A stretch of DNA of 48,369 nt from Promethearchaeota archaeon (GTDB lineage Archaea > Asgardarchaeota > Lokiarchaeia > Sigynarchaeales > SOKP01): contig JAHPYY010000203.1 of NCBI GenBank assembly GCA_019058515.1, positions 1 through 48,369 on the forward strand, read 5' to 3'. The notes under the pieces are model-generated. The model was not told the DNA's origin, ran no database searches, and saw nothing but the letters and a program-made list of their open reading frames with translations. Shown here in pieces: positions 35,399 through 44,246 of the stretch (its first letter is position 1; each line of letters opens with the position of its first letter). The translations under genes were made by a program, and so were the position numbers.

Positions 35399-36178
35399 CT
35401 ATTTTTCGAAGTATTTTTTATAGCAAGAACAACACGGAATTCCCAGCGAGATGTTACGAGAATATGAATATTCTAAATCTTTCTCGTACAATTTTATAAG
35501 CTTGCTTTTAAGAAGTAAAGATTCTGGGTCTTTGCTGTAAAAGAAACTCTTTAGGTTGTATATATGGTTTTCTTTCTTACATATAGGACACATACCAAAA
35601 TGGTCGACGAATTCTTTGAAATTTTTCTCTTCCATAGGAAATGTGAGACTGAAGTCGTGGATTTCCTGCACCGAAGGATCGAGATTTTCGATGATTCTTC
35701 TAAATATGTCTTCCTTCTTTTTAACTCTATCTTGTTGATCTTCTGAAATGTGAAATAGGTTATCAATATCGTTTTTTTCAGCGAAGATATCTATTTCTTC
35801 TTCGTTTACTTCTATGACATTTTCTTTAGACTGAAACGAAATAAGGAAAATGGGGATCTGCCCTACGCTTGATCGAAAGATCTGTATCCAACTATCTAAA
35901 TCAGTAAACGATTTTTTATTTGAAATATCAAAATAAAGCAATGCCGCGCTAGCTCCTTTACAAAATTTGCTGTACATAAACCTAAATCTTTCCTTAGAAT
36001 TAAGATCCCATATTATGAAAACATAGGTATTACCGTTATTTAATACACATTCTAAGGGAATGAAATTTACTCCAATTTGGTAAAAATCCTCTTCATTATG
36101 AATCGTATCTTGTAATATGTTCGATTTAAACGATGTTTCTCCACCCATTACAAGTTTTATTTTGAAGGAGATCGGCAT
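35399..36178 (-). CDS. Ras-like pseudo-GTPase with C-terminal cysteine motifs
   Basis: A 259-residue protein with the layout of an Asgard small GTPase but degraded nucleotide motifs. The P-loop is GGETSFKS (12-19), lacking the Gly before Lys-Ser; switch I has YQIGVNF where Thr is expected; the G3 motif reads WDLNSKERF (57-65), with Ser for Gly; and the NKxD position reads FQSKEN. The fold is otherwise Ras-like (YSKFCKGASAALLYFDISNK, SFTDLDSWIQIFRS). After residue 190 it has CPICKKEN and, near the end, CCSCYKKYF, probably one four-cysteine zinc site. It probably does not hydrolyse GTP; a scaffolding or regulatory role is inferred. It converges with the nitrilase gene. Confidence 0.8.
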   Translation of the reverse strand: MPISFKIKLVMGGETSFKSNILQDTIHNEEDFYQIGVNFIPLECVLNNGNTYVFIIWDLNSKERFRFMYSKFCKGASAALLYFDISNKKSFTDLDSWIQIFRSSVGQIPIFLISFQSKENVIEVNEEEIDIFAEKNDIDNLFHISEDQQDRVKKKEDIFRRIIENLDPSVQEIHDFSLTFPMEEKNFKEFVDHFGMCPICKKENHIYNLKSFFYSKDPESLLLKSKLIKLYEKDLEYSYSRNISLGIPCCSCYKKYFEK

Positions 36179-36282
36179 TAGAAGATGTTTTCTTGTTTTT
36201 CCTTTATTAAATTTATTTTTTCAATTTTAAAATATAATTATTCTTATTTAAAATTAATTTCTACTTTAGATAACACCAATAC

Positions 36283-36660
36283 TTACTTGATTTCGTATAA
36301 ATTAAAACCATCCTCAATAAAAAGGTAATAGCCTTCTGGTTCACGTGAGACTTGAGTTACTTTATATCCTAACTTCTTCGCTTTTTTTACAAAAATATCT
36401 CGATTTTCCACCGTAAAGCAAAGATGAGTAAATGGATTTCTCACGTTTGAATCTCTTTTTTCATCTATAAATACTTCTATATCTGCGTGTTCATTTGAAT
36501 ATCTTACCACTTTAATATCCTCTGGCACTCCGAAAAATTGTTCACTTAAGGTTTTGTCAACAGTAAAGGAACGAGTTTTTTTAAGACCTATCAATTCGAT
36601 ATAAAATTTATCGCTTTCTCTCTCGCTTCCCATAGGAACTCCATAGTGTTCTATTTTCAA
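36283..36660 (-). CDS. Glyoxalase/VOC-family protein
   Basis: A 125-residue vicinal-oxygen-chelate protein: IEHYGVPMGSERESDKFYIELIGL (first beta-alpha-beta-beta-beta module), FTHLCFTVENRDIFVKKAKKLGYKV and YLFIEDGFNLYEI (second module). Metal-ligand-like His and Glu are present (H5, H in FTHLCF, E near the C-terminus). Its reaction is unknown. It lies on the same strand as the SIS gene upstream, 135 nt away. Confidence 0.8.
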   Translation of the reverse strand: MKIEHYGVPMGSERESDKFYIELIGLKKTRSFTVDKTLSEQFFGVPEDIKVVRYSNEHADIEVFIDEKRDSNVRNPFTHLCFTVENRDIFVKKAKKLGYKVTQVSREPEGYYLFIEDGFNLYEIK

Positions 36661-36795
36661 AGACTTTCTCCTTTTAATATTATCAAAATAATAAACTAAA
36701 TTATAGATTATTTAATGGTTAAATTAAGTTAAATTTATCTAACTTCTTAACTGTCGCTAGGTTTTAAATTTTACTATAAATATGAGTAGAGAAGA

Positions 36796-37893
36796 TTAAA
36801 GTTCTGAAACCTTGGTCAGGAATTTCGGCGTATCACAGTCAATTCCTTTGATTCTGGCTATTTCAAGTGTTAATAGCTGAATAGGGAGGATTACAACTAA
36901 GGGTTGAAGATCCGGTATGGTATTTGGAACCCTTAAACCTATATCCATGAATTTCGGATTTTTGAGTCCAAATTCATCAGACTCGTAAACCCCAAAAATC
37001 ATTGCGTTTCTCTCCTTTATTCGATTTAGCAAATTGAGTAATTTTTCCTTCCTCTTATCGTTCTCGTGAGGAATTATCGCAATTATAAATGCGTCAGAAT
37101 CAGCAAGTGTGATCGGACCATGAGGGAATTCCGCTGTAGAATACGCTTGTCCGAATATTCTAGCACCTTCTTTAAGTTTTAGCGACGCCTCCATAGCAGT
37201 TGCGTAATCAGCCCCACTACCTAAAATAAAACAAAATTTCGCGAATTTAAAATACAAGGAAATATCTTTGATTTTTTGATGTAGAATAGGAATTATTTCC
37301 TTAACTTTTGCTGGTATACTATTTAATTCATCCCATATTTTATTGAATTCTTCATTTGAAATTTGTTCGTTACATTTTGCGAGATAGAGGGCTAACGTCG
37401 CAAGAATAGTTAATTCTGCTAAGTACGTTTTTGTAGCGAGGACGCTTTTCTCTTCTCCGCAGTCTAGCAATAGTTTATAATCGCACTGACTAATTAAACT
37501 AGAGCTTAAATTATTCGAAAGCCCTATAGTAATGCACCCAATTTCATTTGCTATCTTAGTGGCTTCAACAGTATCTTGAGTTTCCCCACTCTGTGAAATG
37601 GCAATTACTAAATCATTCTGTTTTAGTATGGGAGCAGTTAAATACTGGAATTCCATCGAATATTGGGTGTAACAGGGAATTTTGCTCAATCGATTAAACA
37701 TATACGAGATGGCAAAACCAGCGTGATAAGAACTTCCTGCGCCGATTAAATAAATGCGATTTATATTATTGCTTATTAGCTTTTTTGCAACCTTTTCTAT
37801 CTCAGAAAATTTTCGCGTTAGATTACATAATATATTTGGTATTTCGAATATCTCGTTTCGTGTATAATGACCGAGTTCTTTTTGTTTCTTCAT
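36796..37893 (-). CDS. GlmS-like double-SIS sugar isomerase domain protein
   Basis: A 365-residue protein with two SIS phosphosugar-binding domains: IYLIGAGSSYHAGFAISYMFN and VIAISQSGETQDTVEATKIA in the first, FCFILGSGADYATAMEASLKLKE and SDAFIIAIIPHEND in the second. It corresponds to the isomerase half of GlmS but has no glutaminase domain. It ends in FLTKVSEL, close to the usual KSVTVE-type ending. It may be an ammonia-dependent glucosamine-6-phosphate synthase, or an AgaS/FrlB-like deaminase or isomerase. No signal or membrane parts are visible. Confidence 0.85.
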   Translation of the reverse strand: MKKQKELGHYTRNEIFEIPNILCNLTRKFSEIEKVAKKLISNNINRIYLIGAGSSYHAGFAISYMFNRLSKIPCYTQYSMEFQYLTAPILKQNDLVIAISQSGETQDTVEATKIANEIGCITIGLSNNLSSSLISQCDYKLLLDCGEEKSVLATKTYLAELTILATLALYLAKCNEQISNEEFNKIWDELNSIPAKVKEIIPILHQKIKDISLYFKFAKFCFILGSGADYATAMEASLKLKEGARIFGQAYSTAEFPHGPITLADSDAFIIAIIPHENDKRKEKLLNLLNRIKERNAMIFGVYESDEFGLKNPKFMDIGLRVPNTIPDLQPLVVILPIQLLTLEIARIKGIDCDTPKFLTKVSEL

Positions 37894-37994
37894 TTACGAC
37901 AATCTATCTTTAAAAAGATTATTATATTATTATAAATATCTTAAGCATCTCTTATTAACCTCTTTAAATATCCAATTACAGAGAGACGATAAAT

Positions 37995-38861
37995 ATGACT
38001 CAATGTTCGGAAAGCGAATTTACTAAAAGATTGCTTGAAGTTGCTAACAAATTGGCGGGTATCGCTAACAATCAAACTAATCGATTTAAGCAAAGGTGGA
38101 ACGAAACATTATCTTCTCTAAACGATGATCCTTATCTAGTAAGAACTATACCATATCCAATAAATAAGGAGGAATTTACATCTAACATCGATTATCGCAT
38201 CGAAATTTTAAAAACATTTGAAAACGCGATTGCCGATGGATATTACACCATAAGAACCTTATTAGAGACCTTATATGGGGCTTATTTTAGTTCGAAAGAA
38301 TTTAAATCTAAGTTTTCTCCTGATGATCAAAATACTATCATTTATCTAACCGCTAAAGAAATATTAGGGAATTTAATACAATATAACATAATGGATCACG
38401 AAACAGTACCCTTAAAGTATAATATACTCGCTAGAAATTACGTAACGATGAAATTACAGGGTATAAATGATATGGAAATTCAACAGAACATGAAGAAATT
38501 GAATTTAAACCTAAGTTTGGAAGAAGTAAATACACTAATGGGAGAAATTGAGGTCGATGGTTTTATCACTTCGAGCAAATCTGGCGAAAGAACTAATTTT
38601 AAGCTTAAAAAAGAGTTAAAACTAAGTGAAGAAGGCGAAAAAGAGTATACTTCTACAATTCAAGTTTTAATTGCGTGGCCTACACAGTTTTGGAGAAGTT
38701 TCTACAACATAAGAGAGTTAAACCTTACTCCAAACGAGGATGTTCCTCATAGGGAATTTTTAACAACAGCTTTGGCTAAATCAGCTACTCAAGGTCTTTC
38801 AGCAACCCAATATGTGATCAAAAATCTAATAAAGTATTACGAGAAATTAAAGGAAGAATAG
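37995..38861 (+). CDS. Unknown protein with a winged-helix-like middle region
   Basis: A 288-residue soluble protein. No family is recognised. The N-terminal 120 residues are helical. The middle (about 145-215; YVTMKLQGINDMEIQQNMKK, LSLEEVNTLMGEIEVDGFI) resembles a winged helix, with TSSKSGERTNFKLKKELKLS as the wing. The final 70 residues are helical. It sits between the divergent SIS gene and the convergent deacylase gene. A DNA-binding role is conceivable but not shown. Confidence 0.6.
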   Translation: MTQCSESEFTKRLLEVANKLAGIANNQTNRFKQRWNETLSSLNDDPYLVRTIPYPINKEEFTSNIDYRIEILKTFENAIADGYYTIRTLLETLYGAYFSSKEFKSKFSPDDQNTIIYLTAKEILGNLIQYNIMDHETVPLKYNILARNYVTMKLQGINDMEIQQNMKKLNLNLSLEEVNTLMGEIEVDGFITSSKSGERTNFKLKKELKLSEEGEKEYTSTIQVLIAWPTQFWRSFYNIRELNLTPNEDVPHREFLTTALAKSATQGLSATQYVIKNLIKYYEKLKEE

Positions 38862-38869
38862 AGTCAAAT

Positions 38870-39766
38870 TCAAAATTCCTTGGTTTTCTTTACAGGGATA
38901 TCGAATTTTTCTAAAATAGGTATTAGATGTTGTTTATCTTGAGAATTAGTCCCCTTCCAATCTATTAGAAAGAATGAAACTGGCTCAAGAGTGTGATCGA
39001 TCATCATTTTTACTAAATCGTAATCTAACTTTTGAATAAAATACTTAGGACAAACAAACGACATTGCTAAGTCTGATCTTAAGATTAATCTACGAAAGCT
39101 CTGTCCGTAATGCGTTCCTCCAAATCCTAAACACACCTTTTGAGATCCCTCCTCTCGAAACGCGAGATATTTAGGTAAAGTGGCAATTATTGATTTCGCA
39201 ACAAGTAATCCTCCTTTTTTAACCACCCACTCTTCTTTACTGCTTCCTAACTCAATAAAAATTAACGGTTTTTTCAACAATGTCGGACCATGATGAGTAA
39301 CTTCTATATCCACTACGTATTGTTCCATTTTCGCCTTCTGAAACTCTAACAAAAGCGCTAAAAAACCAGCTTTGTGTAACACACCACTAGCATGCGATAA
39401 CGCTCTGGGTTCACCTCCAAATTCCGCTTTAAAATCCCAGTTTCCGGTAGTGTGAACCAAAAGTGCGGGTTTTCCTGCTTGAGAGCGATGTCTACTTGCT
39501 ATTATTATTAAATCAGGGTTTAAAACATTGTCAATCTCTGCTAACTCTTCCATATGTATCATTGATTCGTCGGTCAAACCTAAAATTAGATCTGGTTCGG
39601 GTTTTACTCCTTCGAGAGACATTTCTTTGGCCAAGTTGGTTGCTTTATACAAGGGATTATTCTTCCAGCTCTCTTCCATTTGCTCGAAACTTAGTAATTC
39701 CATTAAGTTCTCCCTTATATTCAAAGAAGCTTCGTCTTCTGTTGAGGTTATAATAAAAAATTGAAT
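38870..39766 (-). CDS. dtdA: D-aminoacyl-tRNA deacylase, archaeal type, possible ATT start
   Basis: DtdA (GEK1/DTD2 family) removes D-amino acids wrongly attached to tRNA. The signature runs ASRHRSQAGKPALLVHTTGNW, GGEPRALSHASG, VDIEVTHHGPT and FGGTHYGQSFRR. The conserved N-terminus FFIITSTEDEASLNIREN begins just after ATT at 39766, with GGTGA (39778-39774) 7 nt upstream. The frame also stays open to TTG 39811, but that start would overlap the upstream GNAT gene by 25 nt and adds non-conserved residues. ATT at 39766 gives 298 residues. Co-transcribed with the GNAT gene. Confidence 0.9.
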   Translation of the reverse strand: MQFFIITSTEDEASLNIRENLMELLSFEQMEESWKNNPLYKATNLAKEMSLEGVKPEPDLILGLTDESMIHMEELAEIDNVLNPDLIIIASRHRSQAGKPALLVHTTGNWDFKAEFGGEPRALSHASGVLHKAGFLALLLEFQKAKMEQYVVDIEVTHHGPTLLKKPLIFIELGSSKEEWVVKKGGLLVAKSIIATLPKYLAFREEGSQKVCLGFGGTHYGQSFRRLILRSDLAMSFVCPKYFIQKLDYDLVKMMIDHTLEPVSFFLIDWKGTNSQDKQHLIPILEKFDIPVKKTKEF

Positions 39767-39786
39767 CTTGATTTCACCACGCCAGA

Positions 39787-40746
39787 TTAAATTCTCATCG
39801 TCAGCGTCCAAAAAGTTTCAGAAATATGAGCCCCAACGCTTTTCAAATAATACTTAACGGTATCCAACTCCACCCAGAGTATCCTTATTTGTTTCGCTCC
39901 CAACCGTTTAAGATCCCACAAACTCCATTTTAAGAGGAGAGATCCTAATCCTTTTTTTCTTACTTTTTTGGAAACTCCCGTTGGTCCAAAACTACCGAGG
40001 AAATGTATTGAGTGTGAAGCCCATCCCTCAATCTTTCCAGAACCTCTGTTTTTTGCAATAAAGGTAGTAATGGGAGTATTCATAAAACTCAGAAGGATTT
40101 CTTTTGGCCAAGCACTTCTTCTGTAAATTATCGGCATAAACTTTAATTTCGAGAGTTCTGGTTTGGACTCAATATCAGCTCTGCTAATTTCAAAGTTAGA
40201 TATTAGTTTTTCGGGAGGATCGTCAGGTATAGTGTCTATATTCACTTCAAGGTTTATTCGCTCTTTTCCCATCTTAAACCCAATCTTCTCCAAAAAGAAA
40301 TAGGCTTCTGTATGTCGGGGATCGAGACCCGGCAAGAAATATGCAGGTTTGGACGATCCAACCTCGAACTTCATTTTAAAGCATTTAAATTCAGATGCAT
40401 TAACTTTTTCTATCAAAAGTTCGAAAAGATGCGTTCCTAAACCTTTTCGCCTCCAATCCTTCCTCACCACGAAGAACTTAAGTATAGCGACTTTTCTCGT
40501 TCTTCTAAAAACCATCGGATTTCTAAATACTACCTGAAAGAAAGCAACGACCTGATTATTTGGATCGCTCACTACAATAGTGAAGTCTGGGTCAAAGAAA
40601 TGGTCTATAAATGTAGTTTTTTCGAAATCTTCGTAGGAAAAGCTATAATGAGACACATTTGATTCACAAAACTGATACACATCTTGTGAATTACTCTCAT
40701 TAAGCTTAGAAGTGGTTAAAGTAGGGAAGTTGGCTAATTTACTCAA
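39787..40746 (-). CDS. Tandem GNAT acetyltransferase-like protein
   Basis: A 319-residue protein with two GNAT modules. The first (about 55-160) has the acetyl-CoA motif VVRKDWRRKGLGTHLFELLI; the second (about 215-319) has GVSKKVRKKGLGSLLLKWSL and ends in RILWVELDTVKYYLKSVGAH. The substrate is unknown. The start is TTG 40746. It is upstream of dtdA with a short gap, so the two form an operon. Confidence 0.85.
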   Translation of the reverse strand: MSKLANFPTLTTSKLNESNSQDVYQFCESNVSHYSFSYEDFEKTTFIDHFFDPDFTIVVSDPNNQVVAFFQVVFRNPMVFRRTRKVAILKFFVVRKDWRRKGLGTHLFELLIEKVNASEFKCFKMKFEVGSSKPAYFLPGLDPRHTEAYFFLEKIGFKMGKERINLEVNIDTIPDDPPEKLISNFEISRADIESKPELSKLKFMPIIYRRSAWPKEILLSFMNTPITTFIAKNRGSGKIEGWASHSIHFLGSFGPTGVSKKVRKKGLGSLLLKWSLWDLKRLGAKQIRILWVELDTVKYYLKSVGAHISETFWTLTMRI

Positions 40747-40851
40747 AGTGACTTCTTAACTCGCAGAAACTTTTTAGATTATAACGAAATAATTAATAAT
40801 TATAACGCAATACATAATAAATACTTAATAATCAAAATCTATAGTTAAGCG

Positions 40852-41811
40852 ATGGACATAATCCTATCTTCAGCGATATTTGCGATTATTTTCGGAATGG
40901 CTTTTCTGGTTATAGAGTATATCGATCGGAAGTATTTAAAACTTCACACTTCAATTGTGGCGGGAATTTCTGTGGCATACTTCTTTTTACTCGTGCTTCC
41001 CGAAATTTCCCTCCATTTACCTGAACCTCCATTTAATTTAGTAATCTTCGAATTTTTATTCGTCTTGATAGGATTTGTGTTTATACATGTCACTGAAAAG
41101 TTAATTTTACAACGGGTGGATCGCAAATCAAGAATGGAAGCTCAACTGTTAACTCAAAAAGAAAAAATCCTAGAAACTGTTGAGTTAAACCTTGAAAATA
41201 TCATGACTACGCAGTTGTTGAACGAAGATTTCGACGAAGTAGCTTTAAAGGATATGGCGAGAGTCTTCAACGATTTAAACACGCAAAGCGGGTTATATAA
41301 GCGAAATATTAAAGAGTTAAAAGCGAAAATTCAAAAAGACATCAATAGAGATTTAAGCGAGTTACGCTTATTTACTGACGTTTTTTATCACTTTATTATT
41401 GGAATGGTATTAGTAGGATTGTTAATGGTGGACCTTTTAACAGGCCTATTATTCTTTTTATTTGCGTGGCTGCGTACTCTGATTGGAGAATCCGAAGAAA
41501 GTCATATTATTTACAGTGAACTTGAGATATACGATCGATACGAGGAAAGTAAAGTACAAAAACTACTCAAAGGAATTGCTACAATATCAGGAGTGGTCTT
41601 AAATTTAATATTCGAGATCTTTCTGCCTGTTAAAATAGAATTAGAATTGATTTATATCTTATTTTCGTTTATTTCAGGAGTCATTTTATACACTATTGTG
41701 AGGGAGGTCATCCCAGAGAAAGAAAAAGGGAATGTGAGTTATTTTTTAATCAGTTTGGTTGGTTTCAGCCTTTTTGTATTCGTATTGAAAGTAATTGAGA
41801 GTGTGCTGTAA
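40852..41811 (+). CDS. ZIP-like multipass membrane protein
   Basis: A 319-residue protein with about seven hydrophobic segments, three before residue 85 and four after 180, separated by a long charged cytoplasmic helical region (residues 90-175; SRMEAQLLTQKEKILETVEL). GISVAYFFLLVLPE and FISGVILYTIVREVIPEKEK resemble conserved helices of ZIP-type metal transporters, but the usual His-rich metal site is not obvious, so transport is uncertain. It diverges from the GNAT-dtdA operon. Coiled-coil potential in the loop suggests oligomerisation or a regulatory role. Confidence 0.6.
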   Translation: MDIILSSAIFAIIFGMAFLVIEYIDRKYLKLHTSIVAGISVAYFFLLVLPEISLHLPEPPFNLVIFEFLFVLIGFVFIHVTEKLILQRVDRKSRMEAQLLTQKEKILETVELNLENIMTTQLLNEDFDEVALKDMARVFNDLNTQSGLYKRNIKELKAKIQKDINRDLSELRLFTDVFYHFIIGMVLVGLLMVDLLTGLLFFLFAWLRTLIGESEESHIIYSELEIYDRYEESKVQKLLKGIATISGVVLNLIFEIFLPVKIELELIYILFSFISGVILYTIVREVIPEKEKGNVSYFLISLVGFSLFVFVLKVIESVL

Positions 41812-41939
41812 TTCAAACTCCATTAAATCGTAGAAGCTTTCAAAACTTAAGGTATTTTATCCTTTACATTATATTCTAAAACTCATTAAAAATTAGTTCG
41901 TAAAAAATTAAAGCCATGTTTTTATTTTTTAACGTTTTA

Positions 41940-41977
41940 TTAAACTTAAGTTTAAATTCGCATTACGTTATATAAAA
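41940..41977 (+). promoter_or_regulatory. Palindromic operator and TATA box before the first Cys-tail Lrp gene
   Basis: TTAAACTTAAGTTTAA (41940-41955) is a perfect 16-bp palindrome. Twelve bases later comes a TATA box TTATATAAAA (41968-41977), with the first ATG at 41983. A TATA box so close implies transcription starting near the third in-frame ATG (41995), giving a leaderless message. The palindrome overlaps the BRE side, a typical place for an Lrp operator. Confidence 0.6.
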
Positions 41978-41982
41978 ATCGA

Positions 41983-42567
41983 ATGGAAATGGAAATGAGT
42001 AAGAAAAAGGAATTTAACGAATTACTAGGAATTGACAACGATGATAAGAAAATCATTGAGATGATTGAAAAAGATCCAAGTATCACACATTCAGCGATTG
42101 CAACTGAGATTGAAAAGTCTCAACCAGCTGTAGGCGCTCGAATTATAAAGCTTGAGAGAAAGCACCTTCTCACAAAGCAGGTTGGCTTCAATATCAAAAA
42201 AGTAGACCTCAAAACTGCAATTGTGTTCGTCTCAACCAAGGATGTAGACGGAATCGTAGATAAGATTAAGGGATGTCCGTTTATTAACCACGCGTTTAAA
42301 ATATCAGGCGAATTTAACGTGTTATGCTTCATATCCGCTTCTGATCTTCAAACCATTGAGCGCTTAGTAGATTTGTGTTTTAGGAAAGACCCAGATGTGC
42401 TATCAGTTAAAACCAACATTTTAATAGAATCAATTCACGATTTTGTCGTTCCAATTGACTTCCAAATAGAAAAATTTGATGGAAGATACTGTGGTAGTGG
42501 ATGTAATGCCAAACCAGACATCCCTAGATATAAATTCGAGCAAGAAATTGAAGATGAAGAAGATTAA
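41983..42567 (+). CDS. Lrp/AsnC-family regulator with C-terminal cysteine tail
   Basis: A 194-residue regulator: winged helix at about 18-65 (DPSITHSAIATEIEKSQPAV, GARIIKLERKHLL) and a RAM ligand-binding domain after it. CPFINHAFKISGEFNVLCFI carries a CPF motif, and the tail has RYCGSGC. The same cysteine positions occur in the paralogue at 45828, so a metal or redox switch is plausible. Three in-frame ATGs lie within the first five codons; promoter spacing suggests the third (41995). It precedes a membrane protein and mttB-like gene, so it may control them. Confidence 0.85.
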   Translation: MEMEMSKKKEFNELLGIDNDDKKIIEMIEKDPSITHSAIATEIEKSQPAVGARIIKLERKHLLTKQVGFNIKKVDLKTAIVFVSTKDVDGIVDKIKGCPFINHAFKISGEFNVLCFISASDLQTIERLVDLCFRKDPDVLSVKTNILIESIHDFVVPIDFQIEKFDGRYCGSGCNAKPDIPRYKFEQEIEDEED

Positions 42568-42761
42568 ATAAGCTTTTTTTCCTACTTTAAAAATTCCGAA
42601 CAACAACAGCGTTTTTGTTTTATAAAAAAGGCCAACCAAATTCTACTCGTAATCTTAATTTTGTAAATACGGTTGATTTTTACCTAAATTCTTAAATTGA
42701 ATAGAAATTAAACTATAAATAATTATTTTTTTAGAACTTGCTCTAGATTGAGAGAGACATA

Positions 42762-44171
42762 ATGGAAAAAAAAGAAATTTTAAAATACGATTTTAATGTT
42801 ATCGCTCCCTTCAATTCAAGAATGATTTTCGATTACTCCACACTTATTGGAAAATATGAGAAGATTAGAAAGCTTCTTTATTTACGATTGGATGCTATTT
42901 ATCCAAACCATATTGTAATAGAGAAGCTTAAGGGTGAATCATCTGATTCATTAAAGAAATGGGCTAAAGAGAAAGAAAAATCAATTCACGAGGAGGAGGA
43001 GGAGGACCAATTGTTATTTACTGGAACTGGTGGGAGCGGAGTAACTCAACGCGATAAAAGTATTATTACGATTCAAGTAGACAAACAGTATAATCTTCCA
43101 TTAGATATAATTGGCACAGGTGTCTTCAGTAATCCTCCAATACTTCAATTTGAAACCATGACTTTTCACGAATACGGGATTGGCACAATATATTGTAGCT
43201 TAGACGCAAGATTTAAGCAAGATATATTTATCATTGAGCAAATGGAACCAAAAAAAATTATGGCGGATTTACTTGATAAAATTATACGATTTCCAGACTT
43301 TATGAGAGATAGTGAATCAATTAGCAAAACTGTCTTTAGAATCTCAAAGGAGATTGTGGAGGAATTAGAAATAAGAAAACCAATTATCAAGTATGACGAT
43401 TTATTTAGTAATCAAAAATCTGATATTCCCCTATGGGGTCATATGGTACTTATAAGAAATAAACTACGAGATGAAAACAAAATACCTATAAACGATATCA
43501 TGAGAAATGTGATAGAAGTAAGTCATCCTGAAGGAGCAATTAATTTTACTAAAAATTCAGAGAGTTTTGTTCATATTGGATGGGGAAATAGTTTGTGGGC
43601 GGGATTAAACGACCAAGAATTAAGCTATACAAAAGAAGTATTGAGATATTTAGAAATTGAATGGAGGACGCTTCAAGTATTTAATGAGATTTTGTATAGA
43701 CGATTAAATCAGCTTGCATCTTATACAGGAATACAAAAACGAAGAATAAGAAAATCAGTTAGGTGGATAAACAAATTAAGAATGGAATTAGAATTATACT
43801 CAGTAAATAAATCAAATTATCTACAAAACTTAGCTCCTTTTGCCCATTTCATATATCAAGCTTCATCTGAAAGCTGGAGGAATTCTCAAATGGAAGAGTT
43901 CTTCATGGATAAATTGGATGTTTTTACCTACCTACATAAAAGAGGAAAAGAAAAGTTACAAGAAATAAACGACAACAAAATGAATAATATTCTATTCATT
44001 TTTACCTGTATTTCTCTAGTTAGTACATTTATTGATGGTATTATGTTTGTATTTGCAGAACATATCGCTGAAACATTTATCTTTAGGTTGTTTCTAGTAA
44101 TTTTCCCTCCGATTGCTTTTATCGTCTTAATAGTTTTAATTATTCAAAGGATAATTGGGTTTAAAGAATGA
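42762..44171 (+). CDS. Unknown protein with C-terminal membrane anchor
   Basis: A 469-residue protein. About 400 soluble residues of mixed alpha/beta and long helical pattern (EVLRYLEIEWRTLQVFNEIL, SYTGIQKRRIRKSVRWINK) are followed by two membrane helices near the C-terminus (NILFIFTCISLVSTFIDGIM and FRLFLVIFPPIAFIVLIVLI). An acidic run EEEEE and a GTGGSG loop occur near residue 77. The layout with two terminal helices recalls CorA-type channels but no GMN motif is present. Located between a Cys-tail Lrp and the MttB-like methyltransferase. No family is recognised. Confidence 0.6.
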   Translation: MEKKEILKYDFNVIAPFNSRMIFDYSTLIGKYEKIRKLLYLRLDAIYPNHIVIEKLKGESSDSLKKWAKEKEKSIHEEEEEDQLLFTGTGGSGVTQRDKSIITIQVDKQYNLPLDIIGTGVFSNPPILQFETMTFHEYGIGTIYCSLDARFKQDIFIIEQMEPKKIMADLLDKIIRFPDFMRDSESISKTVFRISKEIVEELEIRKPIIKYDDLFSNQKSDIPLWGHMVLIRNKLRDENKIPINDIMRNVIEVSHPEGAINFTKNSESFVHIGWGNSLWAGLNDQELSYTKEVLRYLEIEWRTLQVFNEILYRRLNQLASYTGIQKRRIRKSVRWINKLRMELELYSVNKSNYLQNLAPFAHFIYQASSESWRNSQMEEFFMDKLDVFTYLHKRGKEKLQEINDNKMNNILFIFTCISLVSTFIDGIMFVFAEHIAETFIFRLFLVIFPPIAFIVLIVLIIQRIIGFKE

Positions 44172-44246
44172 TTACACCATTCTTTCCTTTCCTTACGTAA
44201 AAAGTAACGATTCATATTCTTAAATCAATTAGAAAGGTGATTCTTT

